In this document: positions 51,547 through 61,773 of the stretch, piece by piece | How the letters are laid out: every line of letters begins with the position of its first letter | Numbering within the stretch: position 1 is the first letter of the stretch | NCBI RefSeq assembly: GCF_001417955.2 | Contig: NZ_LKTM01000383.1 | Coordinates: forward strand, 58,192 to 122,191 | Direction: 5' to 3' | Length of the DNA stretch: 64,000 bases | DNA from: Mycobacterium gordonae | GTDB taxonomy: Bacteria; Actinomycetota; Actinomycetes; Mycobacteriales; Mycobacteriaceae | Made by a program: the position numbers and the translations under genes | The notes under the pieces: model-generated | Databases searched by the model: none | What the model was told of the DNA's origin: nothing | What the model saw: the letters and a program-made list of their open reading frames with translations, nothing else

Positions 51547-52259
51547 CCACCTCGCTGGTGCTGACCGCGCACGGCAGCGCGGACCCTCGTTCGGCGGCCA
51601 ATGCCCGGGCCGTCGCACGGCAGGTGGCGCGGCTGCGTCCGGACCTGGACGTGCGGGTCGCTTTCTGCGAGCACAATGCGCCGGGGTTGGTGGAGGTGCT
51701 GAACACGTGCCCGGGCGAGGCCGTCGTCACGCCCCTGCTGCTGGCGGACGCGTACCACGCCCGCGTCGACATTCCCGCCCAGATCGCCGAGTGCGCCGTC
51801 AGCGACCGGGTCCGTCAGGCCGGAGTGCTCGGAGAGGATGACCGACTGATCTCGGTCGCGCGCCAGCGGGTGATGGAGTCGGGGGTCTCCCCGCTTGACG
51901 ACACCCTCGGCGTGCTCGTGGTGGCCATCGGTTCGTCGAATCCCGCCGCCAATAGCCGGACAGCCGACGTCGCGCCCCGGCTCGCGGCCGGAACCCGTTG
52001 GGCCGCAGTGACAACCGCGTTCGCCACCCATCCGAAGCCGTCGTTGGCGGAGTCGGTGCAACGGCTGCGCGACCGGGGTGCGCGGCGGGTGGTCGTCGCG
52101 CCGTGGTTCCTGGCGCCGGGTCGGATACCGGACCGGGTGGAGCGCTTCGCCGCCGAGGCAGGGGTGGCCATGGCCGCGCCGCTGGGCGCACACCCATGGG
52201 TCGCCCACACCGTGCTGGACCGCTTCGACCACGCCGCCGCGGAGCGCGTCGCGGCGTAG
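51543..52259 (+). CDS. Sirohydrochlorin ferrochelatase (CbiX-like)
   Basis: A 238-residue protein of the CbiX/SirB family with two repeated half-domains, each starting with LVLTAHGSADPRS or similar and ending in a metal-binding region (VTTAFATHPKPSLAESVQRL). It should insert iron into sirohydrochlorin to make the siroheme needed by NirA two genes upstream. GTG at 51543 overlaps the cysH stop by 4 bp; an upstream start in the same frame would intrude into cysH. It corresponds to Rv2393. The next M. tuberculosis genes (ggtB, Rv2395, PE_PGRS41) are absent; an unrelated small protein follows. Confidence 0.9.
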   Translation: MTTSLVLTAHGSADPRSAANARAVARQVARLRPDLDVRVAFCEHNAPGLVEVLNTCPGEAVVTPLLLADAYHARVDIPAQIAECAVSDRVRQAGVLGEDDRLISVARQRVMESGVSPLDDTLGVLVVAIGSSNPAANSRTADVAPRLAAGTRWAAVTTAFATHPKPSLAESVQRLRDRGARRVVVAPWFLAPGRIPDRVERFAAEAGVAMAAPLGAHPWVAHTVLDRFDHAAAERVAA

Positions 52260-52381
52260 CTCGCTCAGCCTGCAAATCTGCAGCCAAAGTGCGAGAACGC
52301 CCCTGCGAAAACGCAGGCTCGAGGACACACAGCCGCCGGACGACCGGTGTGACGCGCGCGTGACCGGATACCCGCGCACCC

Positions 52382-52618
52382 ATGACGGCTATGCCACCAG
52401 ATCCGAATCCAACTCAGGTACCGGGCCTCGAGCCCGGCGGGGGCGTCCCGCCCGGCTCGACACCGCCCGATTCGGCACAGACCTCAGGACTGTCGGCGGA
52501 ACAGCCACGTCCGAAGCGAATACTCACTCCGCTGGTGCTGACCAGCATCATCGCGGTGATCGTCTTCGTCTTGTTGTTCGTCGCCGTCGCGATGTGGATG
52601 CTGGCGCACCTGCCCTGA
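52382..52618 (+). CDS. Small proline-rich single-pass membrane protein
   Basis: A 78-residue protein: a Pro/Gly-rich N-terminal half (PNPTQVPGLEPGGGVPPGSTPP) followed by one strongly hydrophobic C-terminal helix (LVLTSIIAVIVFVLLFVAVAMWML). Similar tail-anchored proteins with GGGVPPG-like motifs are common in actinobacteria (DUF6480-like), function unknown; that family link is from memory. It starts ATG at 52382, 122 bp after the chelatase gene, and ends back-to-back with cysA, whose stop codon adjoins it. Confidence 0.75.
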   Translation: MTAMPPDPNPTQVPGLEPGGGVPPGSTPPDSAQTSGLSAEQPRPKRILTPLVLTSIIAVIVFVLLFVAVAMWMLAHLP

Positions 52619-53671
52619 TCACGCAGAGGTGAGCGTCGATTCCGCCGGCGCCTCGTTGGCGATCGGCGGCACCCGGGTGGCCCGCACGTACACCTCGTCG
52701 CCCGACTTCAGGGCCAGCGCCTCGGCGTCGCCGCGAGTGATCTGAGCGGTGAACGGGCCCCCGGACGCTGCGCTGGTCAACTCGACCCGGACCTCGAAGC
52801 CGAGCGTGACGACACGGTCGACCGTGGCGCGCACGACGCCGATCGACTCCGCCGTGCCGTCGCCGCCGGCGATCGCCATTTCGGGGTTGCGGCCTACCCG
52901 GATGTCGTGGGGGCGGACCAGTGCACCGTTCAGGGCTGACACCGCGCCCAGGAAGGACATTACGAAGGCGTTCTCCGGGGCGTCGTACACGTCGGTCGGG
53001 GAACCGATCTGCTCGATACGGCCCTTGTTGAGCACGGCGATACGGTCGGCCACGTCCAGTGCCTCGGCCTGGTCGTGGGTGACCAGCACCGTGGTGACGT
53101 GTACTTCGTCGTGCAGGCGCCGCAACCACGACCTCAGGTCCTCGCGCACCTTGGCGTCCAGCGCGCCGAACGGCTCGTCGAGCAGCAGCACCTCCGGGTC
53201 GACGGCCAGCGCGCGCGCGAGTGCCATGCGCTGACGTTGACCGCCGGACAGCTGATTGGGGTAGCGGTTCTGAAAACCACTGAGCCCCACCACTTCCAGC
53301 AGATGATCGACCTTCTCGTTGATCTCGGCCTTGGGACGCTTGCGGATCTTCAGCCCGAACGCGACATTGTTGCGCACGGTCAGGTGTTTGAACGCCGCGT
53401 AGTGCTGGAAGACGAACCCGATCCCCCGGCGCTGCGGCGGCACCCGGGTGACTTCGCGGCCGTTGATCGTGACGGTTCCCGAGTCGGGTTGGTCGAGGCC
53501 GGCGATGGTGCGCAGCAGCGTCGACTTGCCCGAACCGCTGGGACCCAGCAGCGCGGTCAGTGACCCGGTGGGCACCACGAAGTCCACGTGGTCCAGCGCG
53601 ACGAAGTCGCCGTAGTGCTTGTAGGCGTCCCGAACGACGATCGCGTTCTTGCCCTGGTCGGTCTCGGTCAT
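52619..53671 (-). CDS. cysA: Sulfate/thiosulfate ABC transporter ATPase CysA
   Basis: A 350-residue ABC ATPase: Walker A GPSGSGKST, signature NQLSGGQRQRMALARAL, Walker B EVLLLDEPFGALD and the switch His in VLVTHDQAEALD. A C-terminal TOBE domain (about 250-340) follows. It energises sulfate import by CysT/CysW with SubI. It corresponds to CysA1 (Rv2397c). It begins ATG at 53671, 22 bp after cysW, as the last gene of the subI-cysT-cysW-cysA operon. Confidence 0.95.
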   Translation of the reverse strand: MTETDQGKNAIVVRDAYKHYGDFVALDHVDFVVPTGSLTALLGPSGSGKSTLLRTIAGLDQPDSGTVTINGREVTRVPPQRRGIGFVFQHYAAFKHLTVRNNVAFGLKIRKRPKAEINEKVDHLLEVVGLSGFQNRYPNQLSGGQRQRMALARALAVDPEVLLLDEPFGALDAKVREDLRSWLRRLHDEVHVTTVLVTHDQAEALDVADRIAVLNKGRIEQIGSPTDVYDAPENAFVMSFLGAVSALNGALVRPHDIRVGRNPEMAIAGGDGTAESIGVVRATVDRVVTLGFEVRVELTSAASGGPFTAQITRGDAEALALKSGDEVYVRATRVPPIANEAPAESTLTSA

Positions 53672-53693
53672 GTCTCCAGTCTCCTTGTCCGGC

Positions 53694-54506
53694 CTATTTG
53701 CTTGCTTTTGCCCGACGAGCGTCGAGCACCACTTGAACGATCAGCACCAGCACGGCGACCCCCATGAGCAACGTCGACAGCGCGTACGCGCCGTACTCCG
53801 CGCCGCGGTTGTAGCGGTCGGACACCAGCAGCGTCAGCGTCTGCGACTGCCCGGGCAGGTTGGACGAAACCATGATCACCGCGCCGTACTCGCCGAGCGT
53901 GCGCGCGATGGTCAGCACGATGCCGTAGGTCAGGCCCCAGCGGATGGACGGCAACGTGATCCGCCAAAAGGTCTGCCACCAACCGGAACCCAGCGTCGCG
54001 GCGGCCTGCTCCTGATCGGTGCCCAGTTCGTGCAGCACCGGTTCGACCTCGCGCACCACGAACGGAAGGGTGACGAAGATGCTGGCCAGCACGATCCCGG
54101 GGAAGCCGAAGATGATTTTGAATCCGAGGTCACGCTCGACGAACCCGAGGGCGCCGGCGCTGCCCCACAGCACGATCAGCGCCACGCCCACGATGACGGG
54201 CGAGACCGCGAACGGCAGGTCGATAATGGCCTGCAGGATGCCCTTGCCGCGAAAACGGTTGCGCGCGAGCACCAGTGCCGTGGGGATACCGAACACCACA
54301 TTGAGCGGCACCACGATCGCCACGACCAGCAGCGACAAGTTCAACGCCGACACCGCTGCCGGCGTGCTGACCCAGTCGTAGAACTGGCCCAACCCGGGCT
54401 GGAAGGTACGCCACAGGATCAGCAGCACCGGAACCAGCAGCAGCGCGAAGATATACGCCAGAGCGGTGTAACGGAGCAGGTAGCGGACCGTTCGCGACGA
54501 AGCCAC
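53694..54506 (-). CDS. cysW: Sulfate ABC transporter permease CysW
   Basis: A 270-residue permease with six hydrophobic segments and the EAA-type loop ELGTDQEQAAATLGSGWWQTFWRITLP, the coupling helix that contacts CysA. GTG at 54506 overlaps the cysT stop by one base (TAGTG). It corresponds to Rv2398c, and its sequence is highly conserved relative to that protein. It forms the membrane channel with CysT. Confidence 0.94.
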   Translation of the reverse strand: MASSRTVRYLLRYTALAYIFALLLVPVLLILWRTFQPGLGQFYDWVSTPAAVSALNLSLLVVAIVVPLNVVFGIPTALVLARNRFRGKGILQAIIDLPFAVSPVIVGVALIVLWGSAGALGFVERDLGFKIIFGFPGIVLASIFVTLPFVVREVEPVLHELGTDQEQAAATLGSGWWQTFWRITLPSIRWGLTYGIVLTIARTLGEYGAVIMVSSNLPGQSQTLTLLVSDRYNRGAEYGAYALSTLLMGVAVLVLIVQVVLDARRAKASK

Positions 54507-55375
54507 TAGGACATCTCCTCACGCTTGGCCGCCCGGCCACCGATGACGCGCAGAATGAGCAACACGATGAACGAAAGTGACAGCAGTACAATGGATATCG
54601 CCGCAGCCCCGGTGCGGTCGTCGTTCTCGATCAAGGTTCGAATCCACTGCGAGGACACTTCGGTCTTGCCCGGTATCGCACCGCCGATCAGTACTACCGA
54701 ACCGAACTCACCGATGGCACGCGAAAATGCCAGCCCCGCACCGGACAACAACGCAGGCAATAAGGACGGCAGCACGACGGAAGTGAAGATCTTGAGTCCA
54801 CTGGCGCCGAGCGACGCCGCCGCCTCCTCGGACTCTTTGTCGATCTCCAATAAAACCGGCTGCACGGCGCGCACCACGAACGGCAGCGTGACGAATGCCA
54901 GCGCGATCCCCACACCCCACTCCGTGTGCTGCAGGTGCAGGCCGATGGGGCTGTGGTTGCCGTACAGGGCCAGCATCACCAGGCTCGCGACGATGGTCGG
55001 CAACGCGAACGGCAGGTCGATCACCGCGTCGACAATGCGCTTGCCAAAGAAGTTGTCGCGCACCAGCACCCAGGCGATCAGAAGACCGAACGCGGTGTTG
55101 AGCAGCGTCACCCCGGCGGAAATCGTCAGCGTCACGCGCAACGATTCCAGCGCCGCGTGCGAGGTGACCGCCAGCCGGAAGGCGTCCCAGCCGCCGCCGG
55201 CCGCCTGCCAGACGATGGCGGCGAGTGGCAGCAGCACGATCACCGACAGCCAGATGGTCGCCACGCCGACCCGCAGGGAGGTGCTGCCCGCGCGTCCTCC
55301 GGCGGGGGCTTCGGCGTCGGCCTCGAGTTCCGGCCGGATCGCCTCAGGATTCGGGTTTGTCGTCACGGCGGTCAT
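54506..55375 (-). CDS. cysT: Sulfate ABC transporter permease CysT
   Basis: A 289-residue permease. An N-terminal cytoplasmic tail (TTNPNPEAIRPELEADAEAPAGG) is followed by six membrane segments and the EAA loop EIDKESEEAAASLGASGLKIFTSVVLP. ATG at 55375 overlaps the subI stop by 4 bp (ATGA). A longer frame to 55555 runs through subI and is rejected. It corresponds to Rv2399c. Confidence 0.94.
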   Translation of the reverse strand: MTAVTTNPNPEAIRPELEADAEAPAGGRAGSTSLRVGVATIWLSVIVLLPLAAIVWQAAGGGWDAFRLAVTSHAALESLRVTLTISAGVTLLNTAFGLLIAWVLVRDNFFGKRIVDAVIDLPFALPTIVASLVMLALYGNHSPIGLHLQHTEWGVGIALAFVTLPFVVRAVQPVLLEIDKESEEAAASLGASGLKIFTSVVLPSLLPALLSGAGLAFSRAIGEFGSVVLIGGAIPGKTEVSSQWIRTLIENDDRTGAAAISIVLLSLSFIVLLILRVIGGRAAKREEMS

Positions 55376-56412
55376 CCGGTGGCCTGCGTGTAGATCTTGG
55401 TGATGCTGCCCGAGCTCTTGTCGAACAGTTGCGGGTCGACGGTGCCCCACCCGCCCAGGTCGGCGATCGTCCACAGTTTCAGCGGAACCGGGAACTGATC
55501 GCGGAACGAGGCCGCGACGGACGGATCGACCGGCCGGAAACCGGCTTTCGCCCACAGCGTCTGCGCGGCCGCGGTGTACTGAAAGTTCTTGAACGCGACG
55601 GCCGCGGCAAGGTGAGTACTGGTGCTCAGCACCGCCATCGGGTTCTCGATTTTGAAAGTCTGTGGCGGCGTGACGTGTTCGACCGGCTTGCCGGCCCGCT
55701 CCGCGGCGATGGCCTCATTCTCGTAGCTGATCAGAACATCTCCACTGCCCTGGACGAAAACGTCCGTCGCCTCTCGCCCCGAGCCCGGACGCATTTTGAC
55801 GTGTTCCCTCACCAATCGGTTGACAAACTCGATCCCGGCCTGGCCGTTGCGGCCGCCCTCACTCTTGACGGCGTACGGGGCCAATAAATTCCACTTGGCC
55901 GAACCCGAACTCAGCGGGCTGGGTGTCACCACGTCGACGCCCGGACGCAGCAGGTCGTCCCAGTCGTGGATGTTCTTCGGATTTCCCTTGCGCACCACCA
56001 ACGTCACCACCGAACCGAACGGGATGCCCTTGGTAGCGCCGGTATCCCAGTCCTTGGCGACCTTGCCGCCCTTCACCAGTCGGGTGATGTCCGGTTCGAC
56101 CGAGAAATTCACCAGATCGGCCGGCTTGCCCTCGGCCACGCCGCGCGACTGGTCCCCGGAGGCGCCGAAGGAGGTGATGACCTGCACACCCTTGCCCTCT
56201 TCGGAGGCGTTGAAAGCCGGGATCACCTTGCTCCAGCCAGGTTCGGCGACCGAGTAGGCGACCAGCGTGATGCTGGACTTGGCGTCGGCCAGTCCTCCGC
56301 CGCCAACGACATCGCTGGGACCGCCGCTGCACGCGGCAACGACACCGGTGATGAGCGCCAGGGCGGCGAACTGGCGCCAGCGCCATCGGATGCCGGAGAA
56401 CCTCTGCGACAT
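55372..56412 (-). CDS. subI: Sulfate-binding lipoprotein SubI
   Basis: A 346-residue periplasmic-binding lipoprotein. The N-terminal signal (RWRQFAALALITGVVAAC) ends in a lipobox VVAAC at about residue 28, so Cys is lipidated. The binding-protein fold carries SVEPDITRLVKGG, IPFGSVVTLVVRKGNPKNIHDWDDLL (a signature of prokaryotic sulfate-binding proteins) and VFVQGSGDVLISYENEA. ATG at 56412 has GAGAGG upstream; the in-frame ATG at 56469 would spoil the signal peptide. It is the first gene of the import operon and is preceded by a Cys-ending leader ORF. Confidence 0.93.
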   Translation of the reverse strand: MSQRFSGIRWRWRQFAALALITGVVAACSGGPSDVVGGGGLADAKSSITLVAYSVAEPGWSKVIPAFNASEEGKGVQVITSFGASGDQSRGVAEGKPADLVNFSVEPDITRLVKGGKVAKDWDTGATKGIPFGSVVTLVVRKGNPKNIHDWDDLLRPGVDVVTPSPLSSGSAKWNLLAPYAVKSEGGRNGQAGIEFVNRLVREHVKMRPGSGREATDVFVQGSGDVLISYENEAIAAERAGKPVEHVTPPQTFKIENPMAVLSTSTHLAAAVAFKNFQYTAAAQTLWAKAGFRPVDPSVAASFRDQFPVPLKLWTIADLGGWGTVDPQLFDKSSGSITKIYTQATG

Positions 56413-56528
56413 TGATTGCCTCTCAGTGCGGGACTGTCGGATTGCGGGTCCCGTGCTGCGGAAAGGCAATTAGTCAGTAACGACGGAGGTCACGAACTCC
56501 ATCCCAGACCGCACACGGTTTCAGGGAG

Positions 56529-56633
56529 TCAGCGACAACAGCGTGCGTCGACCGCGGCGCAACCCACCACGGCGAAAACAGCGCAGCCGAACGCCGGAAC
56601 GCGGCGCTCCAAAGCGGTGGCTGCGGCATGCAT
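56529..56633 (-). CDS. Leaderless short ORF ending Cys-Cys-Arg upstream of subI
   Basis: A 34-residue ORF beginning MHAAATALERR and ending AAVDARCCR, with four cysteines (17, 25, 32, 33). The -10-like TAGGCT at 56641-56646 lies exactly 7 bp before the ATG, implying a leaderless start, the same geometry as the nirA leader at 48934. The stop is 116 nt before subI, again very similar (112 nt for nirA). I infer a cysteine-responsive attenuator for sulfate import. It overlaps no other gene. Confidence 0.65.
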   Translation of the reverse strand: MHAAATALERRVPAFGCAVFAVVGCAAVDARCCR

Positions 56634-56640
56634 GTCGCGA

Positions 56641-56646
56641 AGCCTA
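56641..56646 (-). promoter_or_regulatory. -10-like element of the subI leader
   Basis: TAGGCT on the minus strand, 7 bp before the ATG of the leader ORF, fits the mycobacterial TANNNT pattern. Confidence 0.5.
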
Positions 56647-56681
56647 ACAGAGTTCACGCCGCTGGCAATTTGGCGGGGGAA

Positions 56682-56759
56682 TCAGTGTGTGACCAGCCAG
56701 GTGACGATGACCAGTGCCACCAGCGCGACAAGAATGAGGGTGACGTGTGAACGCGGCAT
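56682..56759 (-). CDS. 25-residue single-helix membrane peptide
   Basis: Sequence starts MPRSHVTLILVALVAL and ends VTWLVTH: short basic N-terminus and one membrane helix filling the rest. The ATG is 5 bp after the stop of the preceding 64-residue membrane protein gene, so it is probably translated by coupling. It is too short for usual gene finders. I have no family for it. Confidence 0.55.
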   Translation of the reverse strand: MPRSHVTLILVALVALVIVTWLVTH

Positions 56760-56764
56760 TGTGA

Positions 56765-56959
56765 TTATCCGGAGCTCTCATCGGAATGCCGGGCGCGCCG
56801 CAACAATTCAATGCCACGGCCGAGCAACCCGTCCAGCAAGGTCGCCAGCAGGTACGCCAGGGCAAGCACCACCGGCATTACCGCCAGGGCCTGCAGCACG
56901 AACGGCAGACCGGAGAGCCACAGTTCAACGCCGTCCCACCAATTCAGGAAGCCGTTCAC
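56765..56959 (-). CDS. Small membrane protein (Rv2401A-like)
   Basis: A 64-residue protein beginning VNGFLNWWDGVELW, with one amphipathic N-terminal part and a long hydrophobic segment (GLPFVLQALAVMPVVLALAYLLATLLDGLL), then a basic tail (RRARHSDESSG). It matches the position and approximate length of Rv2401A. GTG at 56959 is chosen by length; GTG at 56968 is nearby. Function unknown. It is divergent from the trehalase gene and directly upstream of a 25-residue membrane peptide. Confidence 0.7.
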   Translation of the reverse strand: MNGFLNWWDGVELWLSGLPFVLQALAVMPVVLALAYLLATLLDGLLGRGIELLRRARHSDESSG

Positions 56960-57057
56960 CGTGACCACCCTAGTCCTGGCCGGGATGGGTACGCGCCCAC
57001 GTAACACCTCGGTTGCGGAGGTGGACGCGAAGTGGGTCCACGGTCGATGATGTCGGG

Positions 57058-59121
57058 ATGGCCTTGCACCCCGATGCCGCTGATACAGCTAACGACGAGG
57101 TGGTCGATTCGGTCGAGGAGGCAGCCACGATCTCCGCGTCCACCGAGCTTCAAGCGTTCGACCCGTCCATGCCAGTGGAGGTCGACTCGGCCCTGCCGTT
57201 CCCGTCCAGCTCGTCGTCACGCAACCCGTTCCCGCCGATCGCCGACTACGCCTTCCTGTCGGACTGGGAGACCACCTGCCTGATCTCGCCGGCCGGTTCG
57301 GTGGAGTGGCTGTGTGTGCCGCGGCCGGACTCCCCCAGCGTGTTCGGAGCCATCCTGGACCGCAGCGCCGGGCATTTCCGGCTCGGCCCGTACGGCGTCT
57401 CGGTGCCGTCGGCGCGGCGCTACCTGCCCGGCAGCCTGATCATGGAGACCACCTGGCAGACCCATACCGGCTGGCTGATCGTGCGCGACGCCCTGGTGAT
57501 GGGACCGTGGCACGACATCGAACGGCGGTCGCGGACGCACCGCCGCACCCCGATGGACTGGGACGCCGAACACATTCTGCTCCGGACAGTGCGCTGCGTC
57601 AGCGGCACCGTCGAACTGATGATGAGCTGCGAACCGGCCTTCGACTACCACCGCCTCGGCGCCACCTGGGAGTACTCGTCCAACGCGTACGGCGAGGCCA
57701 TCGCCCGGGCCAACAAGCAGCCGGACGCGCATCCGACGCTGCGGCTGACCACCAATCTGCGGATCGGACTGGAAGGTCGCGAGGCGCGTGCCCGGACCCG
57801 GATGAAAGAGGGCGACGACGTGTTCGTCGCGCTGAGCTGGACCAAGCATCCGCCGCCGCAGACCTACCAAGAGGCCGCCGACAAGATGTGGCAGACCACC
57901 GAGTGTTGGCGGCAGTGGATCAACATCGGCAACTTCCCGGACCACCCGTGGCGCGCCTACCTGCAGCGCAGCGCCCTGACCCTGAAGGGGTTGACGTACT
58001 CCCCGACGGGCGCCCTGCTGGCCGCCGCCACCACGTCGCTGCCCGAGACGCCGCAAGGCGAACGTAACTGGGACTACCGCTACTCCTGGATTCGCGACTC
58101 GACGTTCGCCCTGTGGGGCCTCTACACCCTCGGGCTGGACCGCGAGGCCGACGACTTCTTCGCGTTCATCGCCGACGTGTCCGGCGCCAACAGCAACGAG
58201 CGGCACCCGCTCCAGGTGATGTACGGGGTCGGGGGCGAGCGCAGCCTGGTCGAAGAAGAACTCAACCACCTCTCCGGCTACGACCACGCGCGCCCGGTCC
58301 GCATCGGCAACGGCGCCTACGACCAGGTGCAGCACGACATCTGGGGCTCGGTGCTCGACTCGTTCTACCTGCACGCCAAATCCCGCGAGCAGGTCCCCGA
58401 GACGCTGTGGCCGGTGCTGAAAAAGCAGGTGGAAGAGGCGATCAAGCACTGGCGGGAGCCCGACCGCGGCATCTGGGAGGTGCGCGGCGAGCCGCAGCAC
58501 TTCACGTCGTCGAAGGTGATGTGCTGGGTGGCGCTGGACCGCGGGGCGAAGCTGGCCGATAAGCAGGGTGAGCTGAGCTATGCCGGGCAGTGGCGGGAGA
58601 TCGCCGACGAGATCAAGGCCGACATCCTCGAGCACGGGGTGGACTCCCGGGGTGTGTTCACCCAGCGCTACGGCAGTGACGCACTCGACGCGTCGCTGCT
58701 GCTGGTGGTGTTGACCCGGTTCCTGCCGCCCGACGACCCGCGGGTGCGCGCGACGGTGCTGGCGATCGCCGACGAACTGACCGAGGAAGGCCTGGTGCTG
58801 CGGTACCGGGTGCACGAGACCGACGACGGGTTGTCCGGTGAGGAAGGCACGTTCACCATCTGCTCGTTCTGGCTGGTGTCGGCGCTGGTCGAGATCGGTG
58901 AAGTGGCTCGCGCCAAGCGGCTGTGCGAGCGGCTGCTGGCGTATGCCAGCCCGTTGCATCTGTACGCCGAGGAGATCGAGCCGCGGACCGGCCGGCACCT
59001 GGGCAACTTCCCGCAGGCGTTCACCCACCTGGCGTTGATCAACGCGGTGGTGCACGTGATCAGGGCCGAAGAGGAAGCCGACGGTTCGGGGACGTTCCAG
59101 CCGGCCAACGCGCCGGTGTGA
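57058..59121 (+). CDS. Trehalase, GH15 family
   Basis: A 687-residue glycoside hydrolase: a disordered N-terminus (about 1-55), a beta-sandwich domain starting NPFPPIADYAFLSDWETTCLISPAGSVEWLC, and an (alpha/alpha)6 barrel with NWDYRYSWIRDSTFALWGLY, GNGAYDQVQHDIWG and EIEPRTGRHLGNFPQAFTHLALIN (catalytic region). The GH15-type mycobacterial trehalase (Rv2402) hydrolyses trehalose to glucose. ATG at 57058 matches the orthologue start; the in-frame ATG at 57013 is less likely. Very high similarity to that protein throughout. It ends 9 bp from the lepA stop (convergent). Confidence 0.94.
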   Translation: MALHPDAADTANDEVVDSVEEAATISASTELQAFDPSMPVEVDSALPFPSSSSSRNPFPPIADYAFLSDWETTCLISPAGSVEWLCVPRPDSPSVFGAILDRSAGHFRLGPYGVSVPSARRYLPGSLIMETTWQTHTGWLIVRDALVMGPWHDIERRSRTHRRTPMDWDAEHILLRTVRCVSGTVELMMSCEPAFDYHRLGATWEYSSNAYGEAIARANKQPDAHPTLRLTTNLRIGLEGREARARTRMKEGDDVFVALSWTKHPPPQTYQEAADKMWQTTECWRQWINIGNFPDHPWRAYLQRSALTLKGLTYSPTGALLAAATTSLPETPQGERNWDYRYSWIRDSTFALWGLYTLGLDREADDFFAFIADVSGANSNERHPLQVMYGVGGERSLVEEELNHLSGYDHARPVRIGNGAYDQVQHDIWGSVLDSFYLHAKSREQVPETLWPVLKKQVEEAIKHWREPDRGIWEVRGEPQHFTSSKVMCWVALDRGAKLADKQGELSYAGQWREIADEIKADILEHGVDSRGVFTQRYGSDALDASLLLVVLTRFLPPDDPRVRATVLAIADELTEEGLVLRYRVHETDDGLSGEEGTFTICSFWLVSALVEIGEVARAKRLCERLLAYASPLHLYAEEIEPRTGRHLGNFPQAFTHLALINAVVHVIRAEEEADGSGTFQPANAPV

Positions 59122-59130
59122 GTCCGTTCC

Positions 59131-61038
<1,908 letters not shown>

Positions 61039-61061
61039 AATCACGCGGTTATGCTGCGAGC

Positions 61062-61673
61062 ATGGCACCGGGTAAGAAGTCGTCCGGCAAGTCACAGTGG
61101 AAGACGTTCCAGCGGTTCGCGGAGAACTTGGTCAACGAGGCTCCGAAGGTGGTCCAGCGGCTGCAGAACACGCAGGAGACGCTGAAGACCATCCAGCAGG
61201 CGGTGAAGATCACCGCGAACATCATGGCGATGGGTCTGCCGGCGCCGCCAACGGAGGTCACCGCCGGCCGGCCGGTGACCAAAACGAGCTTCCCGACTGC
61301 GCAGCGGGCCCGAAGAGTGATGTATGCACCCGACCTCGACGGTCGGGCCGATCCCGGCGAGATCGTGTGGACCTGGGTGGTCTACGAGGACGATCCGACA
61401 CGTGGCAAAGACCGGCCGGTGCTTGTCGTGGGCCGCGACCGCAGTGTCCTGTTGGGGCTCATGCTTTCCAGCCAGGAGCGCCACTCCGACGACCGGGACT
61501 GGGTCGCGATCGGTTCGGGTGACTGGGATTACGAGGGCAGGCCGAGTTGGGTGCGGCTGGACCGGGTGCTCGACGTGCCCGAGGAAGGCATCCGCCGCGA
61601 GGGCGCGATTCTGGAACGCGAAACCTTCGAGGTGGTCGCCGCCCGGTTGCGTGCCGAGTACTCCTGGCGCTGA
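61062..61673 (+). CDS. PemK/MazF-like protein with N-terminal extension (Rv2405-like)
   Basis: A 203-residue protein. The basic N-terminus (MAPGKKSSGKSQWKTFQRFAENLVNEAPKVV) is followed by a helical stretch, then a domain reading DPGEIVWTWVVYEDDPTRGKDRPVLVVGRD, the PemK/MazF-type beta-barrel start (GEIVW...RPVLVV), and ending WVRLDRVLDVPEEGI. MazF proteins are RNases, but no antitoxin gene lies beside it and the position is conserved (Rv2405), so a housekeeping role is more likely than a toxin-antitoxin pair. ATG at 61062 diverges from lepA; the two 5' ends are close or overlapping. Confidence 0.8.
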   Translation: MAPGKKSSGKSQWKTFQRFAENLVNEAPKVVQRLQNTQETLKTIQQAVKITANIMAMGLPAPPTEVTAGRPVTKTSFPTAQRARRVMYAPDLDGRADPGEIVWTWVVYEDDPTRGKDRPVLVVGRDRSVLLGLMLSSQERHSDDRDWVAIGSGDWDYEGRPSWVRLDRVLDVPEEGIRREGAILERETFEVVAARLRAEYSWR

Positions 61674-61678
61674 GGTTG

Positions 61679-61740
61679 CGCGAGCAGACGCGAAATCGCA
61701 TCGGAGCGTTTGCTCCCGTGCGATTTCGCGTCTGCTCGCG
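61679..61740. terminator. Long stem-loop, likely bidirectional terminator / dispersed repeat copy 2
   Basis: Arms 61679-61700 and 61719-61740 pair perfectly (22 bp), and the interior GGAGC/GCTCC continues the stem with a 4-nt loop and one bulge. It sits between convergent stops (61673 and 61774). The start GAGCAGACGCGAAATCG differs by one base from the hairpin at 8528. Confidence 0.7.
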
Positions 61741-61773
61741 GGTGGAACTCGCGCCTGGAACAGGCGGTGAAAC

